Assembly: GCA_012845835.1 (NCBI GenBank)
Contig: JABAKD010000001.1
Span: 13,254,684 to 13,318,683 of the forward strand
Length of the DNA: 64,000 bases
Source of the DNA: Undaria pinnatifida
Lineage: Eukaryota; Sar; Phaeophyceae; Laminariales; Alariaceae
Direction: 5' to 3'
Every line of letters starts with the position of its first letter. Positions within the stretch are counted from its first letter, which is position 1. Positions 46,013 through 54,509 of this stretch are shown here, piece by piece. The notes beneath the pieces were generated by a model. That model made no database searches. It was not told where the DNA came from and was given only the letters and a program-made list of their open reading frames with translations. Both the position numbers and the translations under genes were made by a program.

Positions 46013-47122
46013 AAGTCAGATTGCTAGAGAAGCTTTATACTTAGAAATCGAATTCGTAAAAAAATCAAAAACAAATGGGTCTCATGTCCGGTCGGGTGTA
46101 TCAACCGCCGCAATATCAATGTATCCATGTTATCCACACATTTTACAATAAATAAAACGTTACAAGGAAATATAAGTATAAAAATTACCCTTGGTGTAAT
46201 TACCAGCGATAAATAACCTACCTAGTAGATAAAACGCAAAGATTCGTCTACTGGGTTTTAAACACGCTTTCTAAATTGTACCAAATAGATGAACAATACT
46301 AGACAAATAAAGAGAATTGTGGACAAGTGTCCATTACGACAAATAAAGCATTCTCACTATTCAGTCTTTTGTTTAATGTACTTATGTACTTCCGCAAAAA
46401 CAAAAAATTAGGAAGCAGATAGAACGAGTACTGATAGTGCTGTAACAAACTATGATGGGTGTAATCATAGTCTATCAACGAGCTACATCCCAAAAAATGA
46501 ACAAACAAACAAACAAACTAACGAACAAACAAAGGTCGCTGCTGTAAGTTAACCACGCCACTTCAATATGACCCTAGGATACGCATATAACGATAAACTG
46601 TCTGATACTAATCGTACGCTGAAGAGCATAAGAGAGAATGTCCTTTGTGAGCCTTTACTGCTAAATGCTGGAATACATACTCGTACGCATTTTCCGGTGG
46701 AACATGGCTTATTGCTGTACGATCGTTGACATAAGTTCATACGACCCATAGTTCTACCTTTACTGATACGTAACTGGCGAGCAGTTGTAACTTTATGGTT
46801 GACAAAGAACTGCTGCACTAAGTAATATTCTCTACCCATCAATTTCAACCGTACCTATAAGTACATCTCGCAAGAATATATTACCGGTATAACCATACAC
46901 CCGTCCCTGTGCGAAGTATTACAACTGCGATAAAATTACCCCCTGGATTGGGACACGGTCAAGTCTCGTCCATACTCACTCTTCCTGTGGGGTTCAGATA
47001 CGCACGAGATATCTGACAGTCGTTCGGCTATATCGTTATACATACTACTAGCGAGGAGAAAGTCAAAAGGGTCAGCAATCGAGTCACCGATCCAAGCCCG
47101 CACCAAAAAGCTGTATACTCTG
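46013..47122 (-). other. Copia 2 3' non-coding region
   Basis: AT-rich DNA between ORF3 and the polypurine tract with a CAAA-type short repeat at 46,499-46,532. Minus frames of 99 codons (46,549-46,848) and 69 codons are unrecognised. No counterpart could be compared, because Copia 1 is broken before this point. Confidence 0.5.
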
Positions 47123-47467
47123 CTATCTAAAAAACAGCAAGTCATCTCGCTTGTATAAGTACTTAAGCGACTCTATAAACATTTTTATCGTTCCGTACTC
47201 ACTCCGGTCTAGGAGCCCATGCCTTTTTAGCTTCGCTGCCATGTCTTTCCGTTCCGGGCGTGTTTGTCCTGGAACTTTGATGTCTTTCAGGAGGTTGTAG
47301 CGTGCCCCCCAATAGATGCCATCCCGGCAGTTAGATCTCGCGAACCCTATGTACCTCCGGCTGTTATCTTGTCCCGAGCGAGATAATTCATGGAGGCGTT
47401 GGGCTTCCAGTGCTTGTCCCCGGTTGTTGACTGGAGTGCAATTCGGGTAGCTGTTGTTGGAGCTCAT
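47123..47467 (-). CDS. Extra ORF downstream of pol in Copia 2 (ORF3)
   Basis: A 114-codon intact frame starts with MSSNNSYPNCTPVNNRGQAL. It continues with LEAQRLHELSRSGQDNSRRY, GFARSNCRDG, YWGARYNLLKDIKVPGQTRP and ERKDMAAKLKRHGLLDRSEY. It starts 455 bp after the pol stop; in Copia 1 the matching ATG is about 430 bp after it. No domain is recognised. The predicted protein is basic. About 20 codons differ from Copia 1 only by silent changes and about 29 by amino-acid changes, along 93 aligned codons. That is suggestive of past selection on protein sequence but not proof. Confidence 0.5.
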   Translation of the reverse strand: MSSNNSYPNCTPVNNRGQALEAQRLHELSRSGQDNSRRYIGFARSNCRDGIYWGARYNLLKDIKVPGQTRPERKDMAAKLKRHGLLDRSEYGTIKMFIESLKYLYKRDDLLFFR

Positions 47468-47921
47468 TGGTATAGAAGGTAAAGGAAAGCTGAAGAACCT
47501 AGAAGGTAAAGAAAGGCTGAAGGAGCGCTTGGACAGAGAGGGGGAGAAAGGTTGTGATGCGATGGGCGCGTGATCCTTCCGGTGATCCTGCCCCTTCCTC
47601 GGTCCATTGCAGTCTTGTAGCTAATTATGATAGGCCAATAGTTTGTCGGTACATTGCCTATTCGGTTTGTGCGTGACCTGCTTCTCCGTCCTCGGTACAT
47701 CGCGGTTTGTCAGTGATTGAAAACTCCGATAGCAAGCGGCAGAATCAGAAACAGAATTGTTTTTTTCCCACTTATAAAACGCCGCAATCTCGTATGGAAC
47801 TCCATGAAACAATGATTTTTGTGATCATGGAGGTTGCCTGAGATATTTTACAAGGCCGTCGCGATGGTCAAAGGCGGTCTTGCGAGCCGGAGCTGTAGTT
47901 GCGACTTCAAGGTGTTACAGC

Positions 47922-48296
47922 TTAGAAGGAGTTCTCCGTGCTGAAGTCGTTGATCTTCGAGCAGAGGTCGTTGAAGGTTGGCCTATCGCAAAATTTGGTG
48001 AGGATATCAGCAAGCTGATTTTTCGAAGAGACGAACTCGGTGATTACGGTTCTGTCCGTTATCCAGTGCCTCAGAGCTGCAAATCTTATTGCAATGTGTT
48101 TGCTCCGGTTGGAATAGTTGCCGTTCGCTAAAAGGAGAAGAGCTCCTCTGTTGTCGGAAGATACACTGAAGCTCCTGAAGTTCGTCCATCCTAGCTCCCC
48201 AAGGATTCCTGATAGGTAAAGTATATTTTTTGCGCAGGTGTTCAGAGCTATGAGTTCCGCTTCGGTTGTGCTTTGAGCAGTGATCTTTTGTAGCTG
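47922..48296 (-). CDS. Copia 2 RNase H, C-terminal part, intact frame
   Basis: A 124-residue frame without its own start lies between the internal LTR/PBS fragment and the pol stop at 47,922-47,924. It begins QLQKITAQSTTEAELIALNT and includes SVSSDNRGALLLLANGNYSN, SKHIAIRFAALRHW, VSSKNQLADILTKFCDR and ends NDFSTENSF. These are the second half of a Copia RNase H: the SDN Asp, the SKHI.IR helix and the ADILTK end. The polymerase and first RNase H half are gone. It shows how the Copia 1 remnant at 33,430-33,790 once read. Confidence 0.85.
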   Translation of the reverse strand, partial: QLQKITAQSTTEAELIALNTCAKNILYLSGILGELGWTNFRSFSVSSDNRGALLLLANGNYSNRSKHIAIRFAALRHWITDRTVITEFVSSKNQLADILTKFCDRPTFNDLCSKINDFSTENSF

Positions 48297-48302
48297 ACTC
48301 GA

Positions 48303-48522
48303 GGCTCATAACCTGTGAATAGCCTGTGAACACAATGGTTGTGTGAAGGCTCTGTCGTCTATGTGAAGAGGCGCAGAGGTGGCACCGAAGTGTCTGTTAA
48401 TATCACTTGTGATAAGAAAGAAGAAAGAAAAAGGATAGTTTGGAAAGGGCGCTTGAGGCCAAAGAGAGAAGAAGAAAAAGAAGAGAAAGAAGGAAGAGAA
48501 GGAGAGTTGGGAGAGTTGGGAG
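48303..48522 (-). repeat. Internal LTR fragment plus PBS inside Copia 2
   Basis: 48,314-48,522 matches the downstream half of the LTR (as in 49,980-50,195). It is followed on the minus strand by GGTTATGAGCC (48,303-48,313), the PBS, and then by GAG and the RNase H frame. The left junction is inside gag after HANTAT, the right one is just past the PBS. This is the expected scar of template switching during reverse transcription or of recombination between two copies. Confidence 0.8.
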
Positions 48523-49608
48523 AGTGGCGGTATTGGCGTGAGCGCTGCGGTTGTTATTATGCCGGCCATTTTGTTGACCAGGACGAGGGCGACGGGTTAT
48601 ATTGTCGTCCCGCATTTGAGACCGACAGTCGCTATTATCGTGGCGATCGGTATTATGCAGGCTACACCACGAATTCTTTCGAGGTGTCGGGGGAGGTTTC
48701 TTCCCCGACATCTTTCTCTTGCGTTTAAAGCAATTTTGAAATTGATGGCCTGGCTTTTTGCAGTGTGAACAGGTCAATGCTGCTGAGGGTGTTGACGTGA
48801 CCACCATAGCAGATTCACGCCCTTTCGCTTTTCGCAAAGGCCCGTTTCGCGTAGCTCTATTCGCGTACATATTACGCATTGTTATCACAGCTCGGTCGAG
48901 TGTGAAGGCATCATCTGCTTCGGCGCTATATTTTATTTGCAGGTATTCATCCCTGAGTCCTTCCAGCATTATGTCCAACATGCTGTCATCGTTGAATACC
49001 TCTTCCATGTCCACCAATTCATCCCGTAAATAATATACTTCATTTATAAGCACGTCTGGGTCTTGCCCATCCGTCATGACCATATGCGATAGTTGTTGTT
49101 TGAGTATACGTCTACGTTGGCGGGTGGAATTTTGATATTTTCTAACCATACCATCCCAAGCAGCTTTTCCATTCGCAAGTTCATCTCGTTTGGGTTTGAA
49201 CTGTAGAAGAAAGCTGGTCGCCGCTCCCGATGTACTCAGGAACAAGAGGTCGAACAGAAGACGATTGTCGCGGTGCCAGTGCTTGATGTCTTCCAAATTC
49301 GAGATGTTGTCATCCGTTGCCCATAAAACTGATGTTGCGGCTGGGAGTGTAGAATATCCTGAAGATGATGGTAGCAGATGCGCCGTGTCCACGGGAGTAC
49401 TCCCTGCGTCCGGCTGTACATTTTCTACCGTATCAGCCGGGGGTGTTTCCCCGGACTGAATGTCCGTTTCGTCAGCAGCCAGGCTGCGAGTTACAGCTCC
49501 TGAAGGCCTATTTCTTCTAGAAGATGGACGAGGACTAACTAGTTCGGGCTCGGGGCAAGGTCGCCCTTCCAGGATATCAGAGATCCCGGCATGACGCATA
49601 CTTATCAC
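48523..49608 (-). CDS. Copia 2 gag
   Basis: The open frame is 401 codons; the first 362 (to about 48,523) are gag and the last 39 come from the LTR fragment. Residues 105-250 form the helical capsid-like part (WHRDNRLLFDLLFLSTSGAA, KQQLSHMVMTDGQDPDVLIN, MLEGLRDEYLQIKY). Residues 280-293 are CSHCKKPGHQFQNC, a C-x2-C-x4-H-x4-C knuckle. WCSLHNTDRHDNSDC follows at 314-328. The product packages RNA. The true gag start lies further right, MKFVTSYREV at 49,923, but an expanded GATGCT repeat in between shifts the frame, so this ATG is internal. Confidence 0.85.
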
Positions 49609-49689
49609 GGACTGAGCCGTGCGTTTCCATACGTCAACTTAAGCCCATTAAATTTGCCATTGAGAGCTCTAACGAGCTTGTCTACCGCA

Positions 49690-49923
49690 TCACCTGCCTT
49701 CGTGGACTCTCCCATGGTGATGCTGATGCTGATCGCTGATGCTGATGCTGATGCTGATGCTGATGCTGATTCTGATGCTGATGCTGATGCTGATCGCTGA
49801 TGATGATGATGATGATGATGATGCTGCTGATGCTGATCGCTGATGCTGATGCTGTAGCTGATGCTGTAGCCGGCTTAATGGAGGTTTCTCACAAACTTCC
49901 CGGTAAGATGTGACAAACTTCAA
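49690..49923 (-). pseudogene. Copia 2 gag N-terminus with expanded microsatellite
   Basis: MKFVTSYREVCEKPP is the gag start shared with Copia 1. It runs into a (GCATCA)n tract (49,716-49,865 on plus) that reads as His-Gln, then Ser-Ala, then Ser-Ile as single changes alter the frame, and stops at 49,690. Copia 1 has only about five such units at this place (29,132-29,162), so the tract expanded here. Confidence 0.75.
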
Positions 49924-49968
49924 TGAGAAGTCGCTTGGTGCCGATCCATGTTTATATCGAAGGTCGAA

Positions 49969-49979
49969 GGCTCATAACC
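49969..49979 (-). promoter_or_regulatory. Primer-binding site of Copia 2, half-tRNA type
   Basis: GGTTATGAGCC directly follows the 5' LTR. It is complementary to GGCTCATAACC, the anticodon arm of an initiator Met tRNA (CAT anticodon), not to a tRNA 3' end. Drosophila copia is primed in this way by a half-tRNA. Confidence 0.6.
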
Positions 49980-50410
49980 TGAGAATAGCCTGTGAACACA
50001 ATGGTTGTGTGAAGGCTCTGTCTTCTATGCGAAGAGATGCAGAGCTGGCACCGAAGTGTCTGTTAAGATCACTTGTGATAAGAAAGAAAAAGAATAGTTT
50101 GGAAAGGGCGCTCGAGGCCAAAGAGAGAAGAAGAAAAAGAAGAAGAAGAAGAGAAAGAAGGAAGAGAAGGAGAGTTGGGAGAGTGATCATGGTGGGTTGC
50201 ATCACCTCCTGATCATCACGGAACAATGCCCATAGTACGGTAGAATACCGGGACAACGGGACAACCTTAACATCCTCAAATCTACGTTTACATCTAGGTT
50301 GCACCGAAGATTCAACGTAAGATTCAACTTGAGATTCAACTGCATATCTTATTCGTGCGAATAGACTGCGCATTAACTTAGACTTGAATCCAAGGTTCAT
50401 ACTTTTAACA
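49980..50410 (-). repeat. 5' LTR of Copia 2
   Basis: 431 bp, starting TGTTAAAAG on the minus strand and ending TTCTCA. It is nearly identical to 45,565-45,997. The differences seen are five to six substitutions and a 2-bp indel in the GTGCGCGAATAG box. Confidence 0.9.
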
Positions 50411-50415
50411 GGCGA
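50411..50415. repeat. Target-site duplication GGCGA, right
   Basis: Identical to 45,560-45,564. Confidence 0.9.
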
Positions 50416-50701
50416 TGAGGTCGCACTGACGCTGCCGTCTCAACGACCCATGATATTCCAGGATTCCGAGGTGGAAATGCAGGGTCGTGGGGGCGTGTTG
50501 GAGACGGCTCTCGATAACGCTGTTGACCATGGCTCCCAGCCGGAATGTACCAAGTTGCTGCGCGATATCGTTTTTCGCACGCACCTTGACGTGTTATGTC
50601 AGGCGCTGTCGGCTGACCCACCTGCACGCGAGAAGCCTGGGGCGGTCCGGTTTCATTCAGGGGCAAGGGTGGTGCGGGCGAAGCCCCCCACACGAACGTA
50701 A
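50416..50701 (+). pseudogene. Gypsy pol, start of RT after the Copia insertion
   Basis: The frame resumes with DEVALTLPSQRPMIFQDSEV, then an acidic helix and LCQALSADPPAREKPGAV. It ends with RVVRAKPPTRT, the point where RT proper would begin (KAKPR/KxRP). RT, RNase H and integrase do not follow; the next text is the pol C-terminus. The deletion joint is therefore near 50,695-50,720. Confidence 0.75.
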
Positions 50702-50935
50702 TCACCTTCTGTGGAGTGCGACAGAGTCGTGCCCCGATTGCCGTTCGGAAGGGACGACGGGTTTGTCGTCAAGGCGGCCTGGAAAGGGCCGGAGGAGGCG
50801 GATAGCATCTGGGAGCCGGTGTCGCGCGTATTTGATGACGCGACGGCCAATGTGCGAAAAGAGCTCAAGGCGCTGTGACTGAAGATGGAATAGAAGCGGG
50901 GACTCGTACAGCGGTATCGGCTGCGTTTTTAATCA
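50702..50935 (+). pseudogene. Gypsy pol C-terminus, chromodomain-like
   Basis: VVPRLPFGRDDGFVVKAAWK and then EEADSIWEPVSRVFDD and RKELKAL give the chromodomain signature of an aromatic strand, W-x-P and a final helix. After a stop, KRGLVQRYRLRF closes the protein. In chromoviruses this domain targets integration to chromatin marks. The overlapping 142-codon frame (50,875-51,303) has no motif and is probably chance. Confidence 0.65.
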
Positions 50936-51457
50936 TATTGGGGAACCCGAAGTCTGAAATGCTGGTTTTCAGTTTCAAGAAAAGTTTGAATTTCAAGTTT
51001 GATTCTGACTTGGATCTTTTGTGCAGGGCGCTGGTAGCTCTTGCTGACGTAGCCACAGCTGGTGGTTCATCGCCGAGGCTGTGTGGACAGAGCATATCCG
51101 GGGTTGATGCTTCCGTTTTACGGGTTACTGTTGTACCTGAATACACGTTCCATGTGTGGTCTGGGTTTCGGCAAGTTTCATGCGCCATTGGGGCGGTGAC
51201 GCTGGGTGCGCGTGGTTTGCTTGAAGACGTATTGGTGATGACGCGGCAGCTGAGCAATCGTTGTTCAGAGTCAGCAAACGCGGCAGATCTTAGGTCGTGG
51301 TGAAACGGACCGTGATGAGTTGGATTTGACAATTCCCCAACGTACGGCCAGCTATGTTCATATTATCTGAGTCAACTTGTGGTTGGTAGCCCGATATGGG
51401 CTTTTGGAGGGTGCTGTACCGCTGTAGTCGTACCATTGGGCATTTTTCCGTAGAACA

Positions 51458-52807
51458 TAGGGCCTTACCCAATAAGCTAGCATATCGTCTAGCATATATT
51501 GGCTTTTTGAGCTCGTGGAAAAGCTTATGTCCGACCGAGCAGAGCCAACATACCAAATAACTTATGTGAGAGCATAACAAGGGAAATCGAGCATAAGATG
51601 GTTATGCCCGCCCCCATTTCGGGTGTATATGTGGGTCTGGTTGTCTGGCAGCACGGTGGAGACGCCAAATGGGTGGCCGCACGGTAATAATACAAATTCA
51701 CGAGGATTAATTACATCTGTTTATTGTCGGCTCTTTTCATCGCGATATTGGGCGGTTCTACATAGGGAGACATAAGCACGCAAACACACACGCGCGCGCG
51801 CCCACGCGTCCACTCGAGCACAAAAAAAGAGGAGAGCGCAAGGGACGAAGCTGCGCAGCCGGTCTTCCGATCTTACGATCTTGCAGCAGTGGCAAGCACA
51901 AGGGGTCCTTTCTGAGGAGTGCGAGCGCTCTAGCTCTACCTCTGACGACAGCCTTGACAGCAGCTCGGCAAGCTCGGATGATCTGTGGCAATTCTGGCAT
52001 GACAATAGGCTTAAGCTGCCGCGTAGGTATGATGTTGCAAAGGACATCGCGCTGATTCAGCCATCCTCCGCGTTCATGGAACTCGTATTTTCTATTCTAC
52101 GCGCTTGCATGGACGAGAGGCAGGAGTCTAGCTTCAGTGACCGCTTTGCAGCATCCGCTATTCTCAAGTACAACAAGGGGCGGGGAAAACGCATTGCGTC
52201 GTGCGTGTTGCGGGGGTGCTGGGTAGTCCGCTCTGTTTGGCTAGCTCGCTAGCTCTGTTTTTGCTGTCGAGTTTCGAGTAGAGAGTTCAAGCAGGCTTTC
52301 CAATTGACATGGTGCGGTGGTATGGAAAAGGCAGTAAGGCACTGTGCGCACTGTGCTGTGTATGGACACAACACACAACAACACACAACAACAGCAGTAA
52401 GAAGTAGTATGGTACGTAAATATAGACTAGTCTAAATACTTTCTAAGTATAAACTATAGTCTAGGAGTGTATATATATTACAGCACTGACTGGCAAACCT
52501 GCACCTACCTGCCATGTGGCTTCAAGAAAAAAAAGAAGGCCGAAGAAACCACGTTTCACGAGCTTATCGACGACAAGCAAAGATGCCCAACGAGTGTTTT
52601 ACGAGCAAACATGCGTTTATCGAACAAAAATCGAGCTAGAGATGGAACAAAGAAAGGGCGAGCACAAGTCGAGCTTATCCGCGCAAAACTGGCATAATAA
52701 ATCGCGAGCATATTTCCAGTTTTAAATCCTAGTCTATGCCCGCAAAAAAAAGCTTATTACAAGTATGTATCAGAAAAAAAATGCTTAGACTACTGGGTAA
52801 GGCCCTA
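51458..52807 (+). mobile_element. hAT-type DNA transposon, 1.35 kb, nested in LTR
   Basis: The ends are perfect 14-bp inverted repeats, TAGGGCCTTACCCA at 51,458-51,471 and its reverse complement at 52,794-52,807. They are flanked by GTAGAACA (51,450-51,457) and GTAGTACA (52,808-52,815), an 8-bp duplication with one difference. An 8-bp TSD and a TAGGG end fit the hAT superfamily. Inside is only the C-terminal part of a transposase, so the copy is non-autonomous. Confidence 0.85.
51881..52252 (+). CDS. hAT transposase C-terminal dimerisation fragment
   Basis: A 123-codon frame. Residues 1-33 are Ser/Asp-rich. Residues 34-100 read DLWQFWHDNRLKLPRRYDV, then AKDIALIQPSSAFMELVFSI and RQESSFSDRFAASAILKYN. 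This is the hAT C-terminal pattern: FW, a Pro-led helix, A-x-DI, the PSSA..E..FS core and a final helix. It mediates transposase dimerisation. The catalytic DDE part and the BED finger are absent. A fragment like this might act as a dominant inhibitor, which is speculation. Confidence 0.7.
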   Translation: MQQWQAQGVLSEECERSSSTSDDSLDSSSASSDDLWQFWHDNRLKLPRRYDVAKDIALIQPSSAFMELVFSILRACMDERQESSFSDRFAASAILKYNKGRGKRIASCVLRGCWVVRSVWLAR

Positions 52808-53052
52808 GTAGTACATAGAATTGTTGGAAACATTGTGTCAGGGAGTTCAATTGTCATTATTGGCGTTTCTTGTGAGCTCGTGAGATGTTGAGATACGAAC
52901 GGGAAGGTCCATGACCGATGGCATGGCAGTTTCCCATGTGATAACGAACGAACCATTGCATTGCGGACAAATTTAGCGCACTCCGAGCTTTCATGGGGAA
53001 GTCCCCGGAGCTGATACCACCGGGCCTTCGGTCGCTCGAGTCGGTACACCTG

Positions 53053-54045
53053 CGACTGACTGCTCGTGATCACCCGACGCTGCGGTCGTAAATGGGGTTA
53101 TCGTAATGGATTTCAAAATGAAAAATTACCGTCGTTACATTTTCTGCCATTCAGCCACAGGTTCCAGAAAATGCTTCTTGGTATCATAGGTCCAGAAATG
53201 TTTTGCGAAGATTGGGAATCTTTTTCAGTTATACCCCGTTTTTTCTTCTTTGCAGACATGCGAGCAGACAAGCCTTGTAACCGGCATCTAGCAGGCGTAC
53301 TGTACTACTCTGACGAGGAAGTCAAACTGCTTGACGCTTGACACCCTTTACCGGAATAGAATAGACCAAAGGGAGAGCACACACGCGTGTGTGACTTACT
53401 CGTACATGGGTACAAACACCGCGTATATATATGTCGGTATCGTATCATACATATGAGCTCGTATTGTAGACCAGGTCTACTGCTGTACGTGGGTCTTGAG
53501 GAGGACAAAAAATTACAAAAGATAACGTTCAGACTCGTCGAACCGACACAAAGTACTCCGAGACTGCTGTGTCACGCCTGTATTGTACTGGAACGAATAA
53601 TGCGACTCTAAATATTACGCCGTATCTTCGACAAACTGTACTCAAAGCTGACGGGTTTCAATTTTTATAAAAGCGGGAGCACAACATGCTACGACGTGAC
53701 TTTGTGCTGTATAGTCTACAATGATGTGTATCTGTACTGTTACGCCCGCACACATCATGCACGCTGCTGCGTGTTCGCACTACTGTTGTTGTGGATATTG
53801 CCTGTACTCGGCGAAATGCACTGTTGTTGCGATCGCGAACAGTGCGCCGAATGAGACGAATGATATGTCCTGTTACCTTGCATACATGGGGGTACACAAC
53901 ACATACTTAGTGCGATGCAAACTTGGCCTAATCTGGAAGGTGGAGCCACAGTAGCTGCTTTCATTTCTCGTCATTGGGTACCAACAAAAGTGCACCAAAA
54001 ACAGGGGGGGGGGTTGATGCTGATACACACTACATACCGGTGTAT
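53053..54045. other. No supported gene
   Basis: The first 45 bases match 42,525-42,555. The 91-codon plus frame at 53,066-53,341 is unrecognised. A G-run sits at 54,004. Confidence 0.4.
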
Positions 54046-54046
54046 G

Positions 54047-54505
54047 TAATGCGTTAACGGATCAGTGCATAAGGGGACCGAACCTGGGATTTGTGCCTTG
54101 GGGACCGGTGCATTAGGGTGCCGAGTCGAGTATTTTAGCTAGGGTACCGGTGCATTAATCGTACCGGAAACAGGCAAAACAGCGACATCACTACGAAATC
54201 GTGCAACCTTCGGTACGAAATCGTACCAGAAACAGTAAAAAATAGCGGCCATTGGTACGAAATCGTGCCGGTAAGCGACATCTTTGTACGAAATCGTACC
54301 AGAAACAGTCAACAATAGCGGCCTTTGGTACGAAATTTCACCGGAAACAAGCAAAACAGCGACCTTGCTGCGAAATCGTACGCAATATCGTACAGGAAAC
54401 AAAGACAACAGCGTAAGCCGAAAACAACAGCGTCATGAACCGGTCCCCTGTTAAAAGACGAAACACTCGATCCGGCCCCCTAATGCACCGGTTCCCTAAC
54501 GCATT
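54047..54505. repeat. Foldback repeat with palindromic 16-mer array
   Basis: The outer parts are inverted to each other: GGGGACCGGTGCATTAGGG..CGAGT (54,101-54,130) against ACTCGATCCGGCCCCCTAATGCACCGG (54,468-54,494), with ATGCGTTA/TAACGCAT at the rims. The centre holds six versions of GGTACGAAATCGTACC, a palindrome with a 2-base spacer, at 54,192, 54,212, 54,254, 54,285, 54,327 and about 54,369, mostly 42 or 31 bp apart. Between them CGGAAACA(G/A).C and AACAGCG(A/G)C recur. The minus frame (54,139-54,408) is a repeat product. Confidence 0.75.
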
Positions 54506-54509
54506 ACAG

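Larger units (their letters stand above)
45565..50410 (-). mobile_element. Copia-type LTR retrotransposon 2, chimeric, nested in Gypsy
   Basis: A complete element of 4,846 bp bounded by two LTRs of about 432 bp (TG...CA) and a perfect 5-bp duplication GGCGA. Reading leftwards from 50,410 it has LTR, PBS, gag, an internal fragment of its own LTR with PBS, the RNase H end of pol, ORF3, polypurine tract and LTR. Protease, integrase and most of RT are missing. The LTRs differ at about seven places by eye (roughly 98% identity), so it is young compared with Copia 1. It would need enzymes from a complete relative to move. Confidence 0.9.
43206..53048 (+). mobile_element. Gypsy-type LTR retrotransposon, internally deleted, host of two nested insertions
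   Basis: LTRs of about 270 bp start TGTACCGCTG and end CGGTACA. Both are flanked by CCTG (43,202-43,205 and 53,049-53,052). The body has gag with a CCHC knuckle, a protease/linker, the very start of RT, then jumps to a chromodomain-like pol end. RT core, RNase H and integrase are missing, so the element depended on others. A Copia sits in its pol region and a hAT in its 3' LTR. Without them it is about 3.6 kb. An empty-site paralogue at 42,513-42,555 supports the ends. Confidence 0.85.
51414..53048 (+). repeat. 3' LTR of the Gypsy element, split by a hAT insertion
   Basis: The LTR starts TGTACCGCTG at 51,414, breaks at 51,457, resumes at 52,808 and ends TCGGTACA at 53,048. Without the insert and one TSD copy it is about 277 bp. 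Confidence 0.85.

Noticed and set aside
47464-47700. Second small ORF just upstream of ORF3 in Copia 2
   Set aside because: Its MDRGR..HHN.SPPLCPS text has a counterpart in Copia 1, but there it is in frame with ORF3 and here it is not; kept only as part of the ORF3 question.
50875-51303. 142-codon frame after the Gypsy chromodomain
   Set aside because: Another frame carries the family's pol end (KRGLVQRY), this one starts with GTG and has no motif.
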